A DNA stretch of 64,000 nt from Cocos nucifera. Lineage: Eukaryota > Streptophyta > Magnoliopsida > Arecales > Arecaceae. The translations under genes and the position numbers were made by a program. The stretch is from contig QRFJ01002317.1 of the NCBI GenBank assembly GCA_006176705.1, positions 62,001 to 126,000 of the forward strand, given 5' to 3'. Position 1 is the first letter of the stretch. Every line of letters begins with the position of its first letter. This document shows, piece by piece, positions 34,391-45,816 of this stretch. The notes beneath the pieces were generated by a model. The model was not told the DNA's origin, searched no databases, and saw only the letters and a list, made by a program, of their open reading frames with translations.

Positions 34391-35190
34391 CATATAGCAA
34401 AAGATAGGGTTAACAAATTAGAGAAAATAGAGCCATTGAGTTCATTGACTTTTAAGTCATATCTAATTTATGAATCTTATCTTCGTGGCAAAATGACTAA
34501 GCTCCCTTTTATAGGATATGGGAAAAGGGCCATGGATCTTCTTGCCCTAGAACATACTAATGTGTATGGACCATTTGATGTACCGGCTAGAGGCAACTTT
34601 ATCTACTTCATAATCTTTATCGATGACTTATCTTGGTATGGGTATATGTATCTTATGAGACACAAGTCTGAAGCTTTTGAAAAATTCAAAGAATTCAGAC
34701 ATGAAGCAGAAAAGCAAATTGAAAAATCCATTAAGATTCTTCAATCAGATCGAGGAGGTAAATACCTTAGTCAAAAATTCTTAGACTATCTCAAGAAAAA
34801 TAGAATAGTCTCTCAATGGACTCCATCTGGAATACCTCAACTCAACGGAATTTTAGAACGGAGAAACTGGACCCTATTAGATATGGTATGATCTATGATG
34901 AGCTTTACAGACCTTTCTGATTTTTTTTGGGGACACTGTTTATTAACTGTAATATACTAACTAAATAGGATTTCTTCTAAAATCATTTCTACCATACTGT
35001 ATGAGATATGGCATGGTAAGAAATCAAGTCTGAGTCATCTCAGAATTTAGGTTTGTCTGGCTCATGTCAAAAGACAACAAACAGATAAGTTAGACTTTAG
35101 GTCCTTCAAAGCTCGATTTATAGGATATTCTAAAGAGTCATTAGGATATTATTTCTACATTCCAGAAGACCATAATATGATTATGAGTTG
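34391..35190 (+). pseudogene. Copia E integrase
   Basis: Best open piece 34436-34891 (151 codons). The first catalytic Asp is replaced: HTNVYGPF instead of HTDVCGPF. The second is present in QSDRGGKYLS and the Glu in LERRNWTLLDMV. The zinc-binding Cys pair is also damaged (YESYLRGK for CESC-type). After 34892 the frame breaks within the C-terminal region (VAYVKRQQTDKLD-type segment near 35050-35100). It cannot catalyse strand transfer as it stands. Confidence 0.9.
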
Positions 35191-36634
35191 ATATGCCATC
35201 TTTCTTGAAAAATAGTTTATTCAAGATAGCGGCATTGGAAAGCAGATCAAGCTTGAGGAAAAAGTCTCATAAGAGCAAGAAGCTAAGGACCAAATGGAAC
35301 CAACTCAGGTTAAGCCAATCCATTCACTATCTCCTCCACCTCGTAGATCTGAAAGGATTTTCCATCCCCCTGAGAGGTACTTAGGTACTATTTTAAAAAA
35401 AATAGAGAAAATATTTCTTGTAGGTAATGGGGTTCATGGTGATGATCCCAAAACCTATAACGAGATGATATCGGATATCGACTTTGAGAAATGGTTAGAG
35501 GCAATGAAGTCAAAAATTGACTCGATGCACTCAAACCAAGTCTGAACCTTGGTAGATCCACCAAAAGATATAGTACCTATTGGATGTAAATGGATCTACA
35601 AGAGAAAGATTGGTGCAGATGGAAATGTGGAGATATTCAAGGCTAGATTAGTGGCAAAAGGTTATAGTCAGTACAAAGGCATTGACTATCAGGATACCTT
35701 TTCGTCAATAGCTATGCTAAAATCCATCCGCACATTGCTTGCTATTGTAGCCTATTTCAACTATGAAATATGGCAAATGGACATGAAAATGGCATTCTTA
35801 AATGGATATCTTAAGGAAGATATCTATATGAAATAGCCGCTAGGTTTCACATCCAGTGATGATGATCACAAGGTATGCAAGCTGCAAAGGTCCATATATG
35901 GACTTAAGCAAGTATCTTGGAGCTGGAATACTCATTTTAATGATGTGATCAAATTATTTGGTTTCATCAAGAACGAGGAGGAGCCATGTGCATTCAAAAA
36001 GGTTAGTGGCAGCGCTGTTGTCTTTCTCGTATTGTACATGGATGACATCCTCCTTATTAGGAATGATATTTCCATATTGACCATAGTTAAAATGTGGTTA
36101 TCTAAAGAATTCTCCATGAAAGACCTAGGAGAAGCATCCTTTATTCTGAGAATTAAGGTCCATAGAGATAGACCGAATAGGATGCTAGGACTTTCATAGA
36201 AAATGTACATACAAGAAGTGCTAAAAAGGTTTAGCATGGAAAACTCTAAGAGGGGTTTGGTACCCTTCAGACATGGCATTCATCTTTTCAAGAAGATGTG
36301 CCCTAGCACACCTGAGGAAATAGAATGCATGAGTAAGATCCCTTATGCCACAATAATAGGGAGCCTCATGTATGTCATGTTATGTACACGACCTGATATA
36401 GCCCATGTTGTGAGTGTCACGAGCAGATATCAGTCAAATCCAGATGAAGAACACTGGACTTCTGTGAAATGTATCCTTAAGTACTTGAGAAGAACTAAGG
36501 ATATGTTGTTGATCTTTAGTAATGGAGAACTCCAAGTCCAGGGATGTACAGACTTGGATTTTATGTCTGATATAGATGATCGAAAGTCGACATCTGGGAG
36601 TCTATTTGTGTGCAATGGTGGAGTTGTTAGTTAG
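35191..36634 (+). pseudogene. Copia E reverse transcriptase
   Basis: A nearly continuous RT made of open pieces 35294-35545, 35549-35836, 35945-36199 and 36203-36634, separated by single stops or short breaks. Motifs are WIYKRKIGADGN, ARLVAKGYSQ, IDYQDTFSS, WQMDMKMAFLNGYL, then YMDD at 36035-36046 (YVDD in A). GSLMYVMLCTRPDIAHV follows near 36360-36410. The stops at 35837 and 36200 are TAG, as expected for Gln codons (CAG). RT and RNase H are the best-kept part of E. Confidence 0.93.
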
Positions 36635-37016
36635 AAAACTTTCAAGCAGACAGTGATAGTAGATTCCAACATGGAAGCAAAATATATCGCAGCATCAGAA
36701 GCTGTAAATGAGGCATCCTAGTACAAGAAGTTTGCCACAGAGATCGAAGTGATGCCATCAGATGCCATTCCTCTGTACTACAATAATAATAGTGCCATAG
36801 CCCTTGCTAAGGAGTTGAGGTCTCACTAGAAATTCAAACACATCGAGCGATGATACCACCTCATCCGCGATTACCTCAAGAAGGATTATGTCGAGATCAA
36901 GAGAGTCGACTCTGCAGACAATGTGGCGGATCCGCTTACAAAGCCATTGGGCCAGCAGAAGATTGAAGTCCACCTTGAGAAGATGGGACTTTGATTTATA
37001 GCCAATTGGCTTTAGG
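36635..37016 (+). pseudogene. Copia E RNase H
   Basis: It continues from the RT frame. DSNMEAKYIAASEA gives the Glu-containing motif near 36662-36705 (usually EAEYIA). YNNNSAIALAKE follows near 36778-36815 (DNNGAIALAKEP in A). VDSADNVADPLTKPLG is near 36905-36950. Stops interrupt at about 36632, 36719 and 36828. It ends shortly before the purine tract. Confidence 0.88.
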
Positions 37017-37018
37017 TC

Positions 37019-37029
37019 AAGTGGGAGTT
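37019..37029 (+). other. Polypurine tract of copia E
   Basis: AAGTGGGAGTT immediately before the 3' LTR. Confidence 0.92.
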
Positions 37030-39317
37030 TGTTAGATATGTGTGCCCTAGAAGCTAGAATTGGCTGACACTTGTAATACACTTCTAAGAGCAAAATTATA
37101 ATTTTGACTATAAATAATAAAATGGATTATTTTCTATCATAAATGTGTATTTAGTATCTATAATACATCTCTTGAGCTAATGATAATAATAATTCATATT
37201 TTCAAGACTTGAAAATTTAAGACATGAATTTTCATTTATTAACTCATAAAATGCTCCTGACCGTAGGATCGTCATGAGAATGGTGATTGATCCAAAAGGT
37301 TAGTATACAATCGCTTCTTTATAGTAGATGAATCTTGAGTCTATGGTGTAGAGACACCAAAGCGAGAGTACAAGTACTCGTTAGAGAATGAGGGCACTAA
37401 GCGTAACCACCTCGAGTAGTCATAAGGAAGTCTATCTTCTCGTCAATGACTGACTCGAAGCTGCAGTGGTGTGTCTGGTTCTTTGACCTGAGGTGCATCG
37501 GCAGTTCACCTTGAGGGTGTTATCGTTTGACTATACCATGACTCGATCTTCTAGCCATTTGGAATCCTGAGGTGTATGTTGGCTATAGCATGTTCATTGT
37601 AGAAATTGGATTGCACCAAGAGGGAATCTATCTACCTCGGTAGAAGAGGAGCAGCCCTATAATGATCATGAGAATCAAGTCCATAAGCCCATGGCCATGG
37701 CAGAGAGTGAAATAATAGGTAGAGTTTTCATTAAGGTTTTTACATCAAACTTGAATCGAATAATTAAATCATATGATAAAAATTAGGGTTTGATGAGTTC
37801 ACCTTAACCCTAATCTGATCGAGGCTCAAGATAAAAGAACTTAATCATACAAGTAGCTGCACCGAGAGGTTCATTTTTAATTTTGATGGGTTGCCACCAT
37901 ATACTGCTAGATATCACTGGTGGATTTTGGGAGCAATTAGAATGATTTAGATGATCGATCATTCTAGTTGTCTGAATTAGAAGAGTTCTAATCCATCGAA
38001 AGGAGTTTCGATGATGTCAACGATAGAGATCATGACATATCCCATTACCATATAGAACTAAATCTAACTGGATCATACAAATAAGGATTTAGATTTAGAT
38101 ATCATCAATTGGACTAACGCAGTTCAATTGATTTGAATTAGATTCAATTAGGTTCAAGGAAATCGTGCTAGCACACGATTGAACCTAACGTTCTCATTTT
38201 CTATCATTAAAAATTATCTCGACTGAGTCAAATATATTTGTGCTCACTCAGATACCTTTACTTGGTCTGACTGGAGCTTGTCTAGATCAAAAAAGGGTTG
38301 TCTTAATTTATGAGATAAATTTGAGACAACACCTGCCATTTTTCATCATCTGCTAATTCTTGTCCTTTGACTTTGGTCAAACATTGACCTTTAACCTTTG
38401 GACATCTGTCCATTTATCATGCACTTATTGGAGAGTAGATAGGGGCTTGTCCCCTTACTAGAATTTGGAAAGGAGGGGGTGCACGCCTAGGATGGCGTGC
38501 GCCCATGGATAGGGATGCCTGGAGTCCCATGCGGATGGGACTCCAGGTTGCTTCTTGGATTCAACTTAGTTGACCCTTACCTATAGAATTTGACCAATCT
38601 TAGGCACCATCTAAGGATGAATTTATGGGGCTCTCATCTGATTGGATCAAATGATATCATCCCACCAATTAGATTTAGATCTGATTATATGAAGCAATGC
38701 GATTGGCCGGGATGATGCAGCACTGCATGGCGTAGCAGGATCTATAAATAAACCCTATCTACGCCCAACTTTTTATGAGTTCCTCTTAACCCATGCCCCA
38801 AGGCTGCCCCTCTCCCTCCTCCATGCCATCTTTTGATCCTCTCTCTCCTCTCCATGCTCAAGGAAAGTTAGGTTTTAGTTTGGTGCAATCCAGGCAAGAA
38901 AAGGCTAACGAGAAAGGATGAAGGCAACACTGCTATAGAGACGACTGCTGATCTTCAGAAGGAGTTTTGAAGATCCTTCAAATCAGATCTAGATCTAATT
39001 TTTGGAGAAGTGATAAAGAAGGAGAAGATCTTCAGATCTAGCCTGAGTAGATATTGGTAGAGGTCAGGTGCTTGCGTGGCTAGATCCAGAACCTTAGGCA
39101 ATCAGTAGGATCATCAAAGGATAATCGAATTACCCAGCATCAAGATATAAATTAAATTAGTTTTAATTTATTTTTATTTTTATTTATTAGATCTATGAAA
39201 TTAGATCTGAAACATCTCAGATTTGATATGGATGCTTGAGAAAAATTTTTAAAATATCTCTCTTGATCAGATCAGATCTAAACAAATCTGATCCAAAAAA
39301 TCAGGATTTCTCCTTCA
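37030..39317 (+). repeat. 3' LTR of copia E
   Basis: 2,288 bp, TGTTAGATAT to TCCTTCA, followed by CTCCC (39318-39322). TATA box at 38743-38750. It contains the best copy of the family dyad (38518-38547, perfect 13-bp arms, 4-base loop). Confidence 0.95.
38518..38547. promoter_or_regulatory. Perfect dyad in the A-family LTR
   Basis: Left arm CCTGGAGTCCCAT, loop GCGG, right arm ATGGGACTCCAGG. It lies about 200 bp upstream of the TATA box, so in U3. Copies of varying integrity are at 8263-8289, 8496-8522, 18678-18705, 30401-30430, 47927-47955, 51600-51627 and 59338-59365. Its role is unknown; it could be a protein-binding dyad or an RNA hairpin at the 3' end of the transcript. Confidence 0.8.
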
Positions 39318-39715
39318 CTCCCATCATTCATCCACCTATCTGGACCGAACCTTTCAAACTCATATCTGATGCATCTGATCATGCTATAGGTGCAGTCTTA
39401 GGTCAAAGAATCAACAAGCTATTGAGAGTTATTTATTATGCTAGTAAAACTTTAAATGATGCGCAGCTGAATTACACCACTACTAAGAATGAGTTCTTAG
39501 CCATTGTCTTTGTCTTGGAGAAATTTAGATCCTATTTGATTGGGTCCCATGTTATTGTCTATACTGATCACTCAGCCATTAGACATCTCCTAGCAAAGAA
39601 AGATGCTAAAGCACGTTTAATTCAATAGATCTTGCTCCTTTAAGAATTTGACCTAAAAATTAAAGACAAGAAAGTGTTAGAGAATGCAGTTGCTGATCAC
39701 TTATCCTGAATCTTA
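39318..39715 (+). pseudogene. Gypsy D RNase H (resumes after E)
   Basis: It resumes exactly at the E insertion with IWTEPFKLISDASDHAIGAV, carrying the first catalytic Asp (SDAS). It then shows YYASKTLNDAQLNYTTTKNE with the Glu, and VYTDHSAIRHLLAKKDAK with the next Asp. The frame is open to about 39628, then stops (CAG/CAA to TAG/TGA type). It ends near NAVADHLS (39690-39710). It is the standard gypsy RNase H, detached from its RT by E. Confidence 0.92.
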
Positions 39716-41086
39716 GTTGCGCCATCTAACGAACCACCTATCAATGAGTATTTTCTAGATGAACAACTCATGTCGGTGTCCATTGAACCTTAGTATGTGG
39801 ATATTATGAATTATTTAGCCATTGGTAAAGTGCCTTCTCATTGGACTAGTCAAGTTAAACACAAATTCTTTTCCCAAGTAAAGTATTTCATTTAGGATGA
39901 TCCATATCTGCTTAAACAGTGTCCTGATCTGATCATTAGGAGGTGTGTTCCAGATAATGAGGTTAAAAGTATTTTGTCATTTTGCCATGACCAAGCATGT
40001 GGTGGACATTTCGCATCCAAGAAGACTGCTGCCAAAGTACTTCAATGTGGATTTTATTGGCCTAATTTATTTAAGGATGCACATGTGTACTGCAAAAGTT
40101 GTGATCGATGCCAACAAATGGGTTGAATTATAAATAAAAATATGATGCTACTTAATCCAATCTTGGTAGTTGAAATTTTTGATGTCTGGGGAATTAGTTT
40201 TATGAGACTATTTTCAAATTCCTTTGGAAATGAGTATATCTTAGTGGCTGTTGATTATGTTCCCAAGTGGGTAGAAGTTATTCCATGTAAATCCAATGAT
40301 AGCAAAGTGGTCATTAAATTTCTCAAGGAAAATATTCTCTCTCACTTTAATATCCCTAGAGCAATCATTAGTGATCGGAGAACACATTTTTGCAATCAAC
40401 CCTTTGCCACTCTAATGAAAAAATATAATGTTACCCACAAGTTGGCCACACCTTATCATCCTCAAACAAGCAGGCAAGTAGAAGTGTCCAATAGACAAAT
40501 CAAACAAATCTTGGAGAAAACTATTAATGCCAATAGAAAGGATTGGCCTATGAAATTAGTTGATGCACTTTGGGCATACCGCACCGCCTACAAGACAAAT
40601 CTAGGAATGTCTCCTTATAGGATTGTGTTTGGAAAACCATGTCACTTACTTGTTGAGTTAGAACATAAAGCCATGTGGGCAATAAAGAAATTAAATATGG
40701 ACCTTGACGTAGTCGGAACCCAAAGAAAGCTTCAGATAAATGAATTAGAAGAACTAAGAAATGAAGCTTACGAGAATGCCAGGGTATACAAGGAATGGAT
40801 GAAAGTATTTCATGATCAAGCAATTCATAGAAAATTTTTTACTCTTGGGCAAAAAGTTTTATTGTATAATTTGAGGTTACATCTTTTTCCTAGAAAGCTT
40901 AGGTCTAGATGGACAGGACCTTTTGTGGTTAAAGAAACCTTCCCATATGGGGCTATCGAAATTAAAAACCCTAGTAATGGTGTTACTTTCAAAGTTAATG
41001 ATCAACGATTAAAACCATTCTTGGAACTGACTACTGAATCTATGGAGGAAGCCATGGTTCTTCATGAACCAACATCTCTCGATTAG
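39716..41086 (+). pseudogene. Gypsy D integrase
   Basis: The N-terminal HHCC zinc region is around 39945-40125 (GGHFASKKTAAKVLQ and CDRCQQMG in a broken frame). The core is open at 40142-41086 (314 codons). The first catalytic Asp of the WGIDF motif is Ser (AGT, 40196-40198). The second Asp (40373-40375, SDRRTHFCN, where SDGGTHF is usual) and the Glu (40481-40483, QVEVSNRQIK) are present. The C-terminal GPF/Y module (RSRWTGPFVVKETFPYGAIEI, about 40900-40960) is intact. The Asp loss should make it inactive. Confidence 0.93.
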
Positions 41087-41895
41087 TCTGTTATCACTAT
41101 TTAGTCTAGCTGAAGATTTTAATCTTAGCGCTCCTGAGAGGCAACCCAGCTTCTTTCTTTCTAATTAGTTTTTCTTTTAGCATTATCAGATCAAATAAGC
41201 TCCATTGGCTAAGTTGGGGGGAGAGCTCAAGAAAATTCTTCCTCAAGTGTCCTCATTCCCTTTTATACCATATCATACTTATAATTAGAAATTATTTTCT
41301 TAGGAGAATAATAAGCAAAATAAGTAAATAATTAGATGCTACCTTTACCTTCTTAATCTTACACTTGTCAATTTTGGACTTAGGTTAAATCACACACTTT
41401 TGATAAGTAATTGATTGAACAGTCGAGATGATTTATGAAATGATGAGGGGCAAAATATTAATAGACTCAAGTAAGGAGGGCAAGTAAGAATGAAATCAGT
41501 TTTCTGATAATTCCAACCCTCCTGTTTGCATCAAAGAAGAATCTATTTCTTGGATATGTGTAGGTATTAGTAAATGCAAAGTTCCCTTTATTATAATAAT
41601 AATTATAAAAAAAAGATAATAAAAGCAAATTTTAAGCATTGTTTCACCAAGTAATCGGGCCTCCTCGCCTAAGTAAGCGTTGAGTCTCGCATCAAAAAGT
41701 GGAGGTATGAAGAAATTTTGCTATACAGCCGACTTTGATCTATAGCCTTTCTGACTCAAGTCAGTAAGCCTGAGGGGTGTTCTACACCTAGTGCCCTAAG
41801 GCCAACTGGTCTGGGAGACATTGGTTGAAAACTTTTTACAAGAGTCAGATAGAAAGCTTAAGAGATTAAGGCATTGCAAGGTCCATACATTTAAA

Positions 41896-41927
<32 letters not shown>

Positions 41928-42235
41928 GAGGAACTTTCTTGCATAAAAATAATATCTCACCACTCCAATGGAGAAGAGGATTCAGAAATAACAGTAGGAG
42001 TTGATCAAGAACTATCCTTGAAAAATGAGGAGTTTGTACTTCACTAATTTACTTGAGCCTATTAATATCCTAATGACTTGTTTCATCTACTATCTAATGG
42101 AAAATCTTCTACTTATAAAAAGGATATGAGAACAACCTTTAAGTCCAGTACACTTGTGTGTGATATTAGAAGTTTTTGGAAGCCTTTCTTAAATTATCTT
42201 TACTCGAGGATGAGTAAGATTCAAGTTGGGGGGAG
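41087..42235 (+). other. 3' non-coding region of gypsy D with two purine tracts
   Basis: 1.15 kb after integrase with no ORF of env-like type. AAGTTGGGGGGAG occurs twice, at 41211-41223 (internal) and at 42223-42235 (directly before the 3' LTR, the functional PPT). An (AAT)n microsatellite lies at about 41894-41928. Confidence 0.82.
41894..41928. repeat. (AAT)n microsatellite
   Basis: About eleven AAT/ATA units in the 3' region of gypsy D. Confidence 0.95.
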
Positions 42236-44218
42236 TGATAAATGCATAAAAATTAAATATAAGTAGATTAATTTATATATTAAATTAATTTATTTAATTA
42301 ATATTGATACTTTTATGCAGTGTTCTGAATGAAAGCACATGCCAACATGAAGAGCAGGCTTCCAAAATTCCAATGGTACGATCGAAACTGAAATTGGAGA
42401 TCAAACGAAGTCAGAAACCAATTCTTGCATGGATTTCAAAGCAGTCATCCCTAACCTTCAACCTCCATGACTATTGGTCCATAGAATAGGGCCATGGACC
42501 ATAGGCCAATCCGACCATCTGATCATCTCTGAAAAATCACCATTTGCTCTCATCGTTGTCAGAAACTTGCTGCCAGCACCTCACCTCCATCCACCTTGCT
42601 GATCGTCAGAAAAAATTCAAGAAATGGATAGTTTCCTTTCTTTCAATGTTTCAACTATCGCCACCTCGTCGGAATCCATTGGAGATGCTGGAAAAAGCCG
42701 CCCTTTCTCTTTTCTTCTCTACATCCAACCAAGCAACGATCACCAGAGTTGATCGAAAGCTATCCACCCAATGATCGATCGTCGCCCCCTTCTTACCCAT
42801 CCAATCGTCGCCCCCAGCTTCGTAATGAACTGTCCGATCTTCTGCCAACCACCATGCCACCACAGCCCTCTTCCTTATTCTAAGGAACCAGCATGCCTGA
42901 GAGCACCACCCCATGGCTCCCCTCTTCATCTCTGTGCTGCTGCCCAACTACGCCACAACCGTCCTCCCCTGTGCTGCTACGGAACCCCTCTCTCCATGCC
43001 ACCATGCCGCCCCATCCTCATGTCCAGATGGATTGTCTCCCAACAACGTAGCCACCTCCCTTCTGTTTGATTGTCGAATGCTTGAGTTGTCTAAAAGAAG
43101 AAAGTTACAGATAACTCTGAGAAAATAGAAGCCAGTGCGATGCGACGATTCAGCGGATAGCTCTAAGAAAATAGAAGTCATTGAAGCAGATTGAGATGGA
43201 AAACCAACTCTATTTTTTATGTAGGGACGACATGCTCTCCTTCGCCTATAAAAAAAAAAAAAAGAATGGACAGGGGGGATTTTTTTTTTTTTTTTGAGAA
43301 GTATTTCCCAACCCATCTACTTCCTTCTTCTTATCCTTCAAAAAAAGAGAAAGTTAGAGTTATTTAGTTTATTTCTTTTGTAAATCCAAGCCTCCATCAA
43401 TGGCTTAGGAGTTAAATAGTATGTTATTAAGATTATTTAATTTTTCTAGCAATAAATTTATTTTAATTTTAATTCTAGCATTAGGTTAGTTTATATTCAT
43501 GCTATTTAAATTATGCATTTGCTATTGGGCTAGTTTAAATTTTTGTATATATTAAAAAAAATTAGAAATATGAATTCTGGCTAGTAGTGTAGGAATTTAA
43601 TTTTTACTTTTAAATTTATTTTCAAATTTTAATCTAAATAATGTTTAGTTAAGCAAACCCCTAGGGTTGGCGATGAAGCTAGATCTTGATTAGAAGTCTT
43701 TCTAAGGATCTTTTCTTAAGCTTTCAATTTTTAGAAAGTCATTCTTTCTTTTAAACTTCTTACCAAGAGACTTGATGAATTATTATTGAGTTTCAATCCC
43801 TTCGTAGTTCATACTTGATTTAGTGCAAGAAGGATGAAGGGAGAAGGCTCAACAATACTTATATTCTATGCTTTTCTTCCTTGTAAAACTTTGATGGGTT
43901 ATAGTTGAGTTTTAATCCCTTCATAATCCATACTTGGTTGATACAAAGGAAGGAATTTGGAGGATATCATTACGGAGATCATTAGAAAGATTTTCTAAAA
44001 TTTTGGTTTAGCGGATTCAAAAACCTTAGGCCTTTACATTACTTATTTCTAAATTACTCTTTATTTAATTAACTTGTGACCATTCTTGTTGAACCTTGCC
44101 TGAACAGGGGTTTGGACATAGTTTAAACACCATTTCCTCATGGGATCAATCCATACTCACTGGACGTGCTACTCGACACATCGTGCGCTTGTGGTTATAA
44201 CTTAAAAAGAAAGCAACA
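42236..44218 (+). repeat. 3' LTR of gypsy D
   Basis: 1,983 bp, the same ends as the 5' LTR, followed by GAAGG (44219-44223). TATA box at 43247-43254. Confidence 0.94.
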
Positions 44219-44223
44219 GAAGG
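44219..44223. repeat. Right target-site duplication of gypsy D
   Basis: GAAGG, identical to 22452-22456. Confidence 0.95.
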
Positions 44224-45816
44224 CGTGGGGAAAGATGGCGCACAAGAGGAGGAAAGAAGTTGAGTCAAAAGGGACTCTTTCAAGTAGGAAAGAAATCCCA
44301 AACACTTCCTAGCTTTGGCCAGTCAAAAACTAATTTCCATAAACTTTGAATAGTGGGCATGGAGAAGGTTCTTGGGCATGGGATTTCATGTAGAAAAATT
44401 AGGGAATTAAAAGTGGGCGTGAGGAATGGTTGGTGCAAGGGAGAGAGTTCCAATCCAATTGGGACTCCTCCTATTTTACTAGGTCAAAGCCTAATTTAAT
44501 TCATATTTAAACCAGATTAAATACAATCAACTAAAAATGATCCTAATCTAATTAGGAGTCTAATTAAATTAAATTAAATCATATTTAATTTTAATTTAAA
44601 TCTAAAGTCAATTTAGAATTAGATGCACTTAAATCCTAGTCCAACTAGGAATTGATTTTCCCTTGCTATTGGCTTATCCAATAAACCAATTGGACTTAAC
44701 TCAATTAAGTCCAAACCAATTCTAATTAAATCTATATCAATTAGACTTGATCTCAGCCAAATTGCTCAATCAAATTGAGCCAATTAGCAATTCAATTATT
44801 AATCAATCCTCTTATAACACTTGCATTAGGTCAAACATCAATTGCATTGAATGTTTAACCTTGAAATGATTCTCAATCATCGATTAACCATCCGATCATG
44901 TTACAAGCTCTAATGTGTATAATCCCATAGGTTCAAACCTAAGTTGGTAGCATAGACACCAATTTTTGTATCAATTAAAGTTACCATCTAGCAATGGTTT
45001 CCGACGTCCGGATAGGTCGAATGTATGCAAAGCACCATTCTTAAAATCCTGATCCATAGTTACCATATAATTCATTCCTATGACTAATAATGCTCAAGAC
45101 GACTTCGAGTATATTATCAAACACTCATACAAGTCATCTCTATTGTGTCTTAAAATTTTGCAATTTTCGTAACACCTCATGATGATTACCCAGGTCTAGG
45201 TTTTGCTAAATTGAAACACAACAAGACATTCTCTTCCTAAAGTTAATCAAGAGTGGTCAATCTTATCTTGACTCATACACCGACTCTACAAATACTTGAC
45301 TATATCTAGAAACCTTCCATCATCTATATTAGAAATACAGATAGTCCAGCACCAAAGTATAGTGAGTTGCTCACAAGTCACCGTGGCGATCTCAGGTCAG
45401 AGGGACACTTATATCCATTGGCCTTAGCTAGCTATTCTTGACAGTAGAGTACTACATTTGTCACATTCACTGTAGATGTACTCCAACATCTCATCTAAAT
45501 GCCATACCAGTATCTCCACACTACTTGATTACGAGGATAACCAACGCATATGGCATACAGCGACCTACACTCGATAAGTTATCATCCTTATTAATAGCTT
45601 ATCATTTGGTCGTGAATAATTTAAGAATCATCTGATAAATTCTTTTTTATCGATTGATTATGGTTCTAAGAACTTCATCATAATTTAGAAGTTTATTTAA
45701 GGAAGATAGAACTTTTATGATGAAACAGCCAAATTACTATTATTATTAGATAATTCATATACTAATTCTAATTATCTATTATTTAGATGATTGACTTTAG
45801 GATACATTTTTCAACA
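44224..45816 (-). repeat. 5' LTR of copia B, right part
   Basis: It continues the LTR from 22456 and matches 12701-14293. It ends TTTTTCAACA at 45816, the reverse complement of the LTR start TGTTGAAAAA. The sequence after it (45817 on) is LTR fragment H. Confidence 0.88.

Larger units (their letters stand above)
28912..39317 (+). mobile_element. Copia element E (A family), complete with both LTRs
   Basis: 10,406 bp: 5' LTR 28912-31190, tRNA-Met primer site, 1.87-kb leader, gag, protease, integrase, RT, RNase H, purine tract, 3' LTR 37030-39317. It is the reference copy for the A family in this window (A, solo LTR, F, G). It is inserted in D's pol. The two LTRs differ at roughly one base in ten over their first 290 bases by eye. 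Gag has many stops, but integrase, RT and RNase H keep long open pieces. Confidence 0.95.
22457..44218 (+). mobile_element. Gypsy element D (Ty3/gypsy, Athila-type), split by copia E
   Basis: Complete at both ends: 5' LTR 22457-24460, tRNA-Asp-like primer site, leader, gag-protease, RT, RNase H, integrase, long 3' non-coding region with two purine tracts, and 3' LTR 42236-44218. The RT-RNase H-integrase order shows Ty3/gypsy. Athila affinity is inferred from the primer site, the LGAS protease region, the FMDDFS RT box and the long region after integrase. Without E (10,406 bp) it is about 11.4 kb. Many stops make it non-autonomous. Confidence 0.9.
12391..45816 (-). mobile_element. Copia element B, broken by C, a solo LTR and D (and by E within D)
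   Basis: Minus-strand Ty1/copia element. Parts in view are the 3' LTR (12391-14293, truncated by C), purine tract, decayed polyprotein (14306-17340), leader (17341-20971, split by a solo LTR) and primer site (20972-20983). The 5' LTR (20986-22456 plus 44224-45816) is split by gypsy D. LTR identity is shown by co-linear matches of 12391-14293 with 22145-22456 and 44224-45816. It is inserted in LTR fragment H, which begins at 45817. Confidence 0.88.

Noticed and set aside
39236..39317. Apparent extension of the RNase H ORF upstream of 39318
   Set aside because: These codons lie in the 3' LTR of E and are a chance fusion created by the insertion.
41087..42235. Search for an env-like ORF in gypsy D
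   Set aside because: Only short open pieces without signal peptide or transmembrane pattern were seen.
42544..43316. Same set of ORFs in the 3' LTR of D
   Set aside because: Same reasoning; conservation is LTR duplication, not selection.
22457..44218. Idea that D and E form one composite new element
   Set aside because: E has its own LTRs, primer site and 5-bp target duplication, and D's pol continues directly after it.
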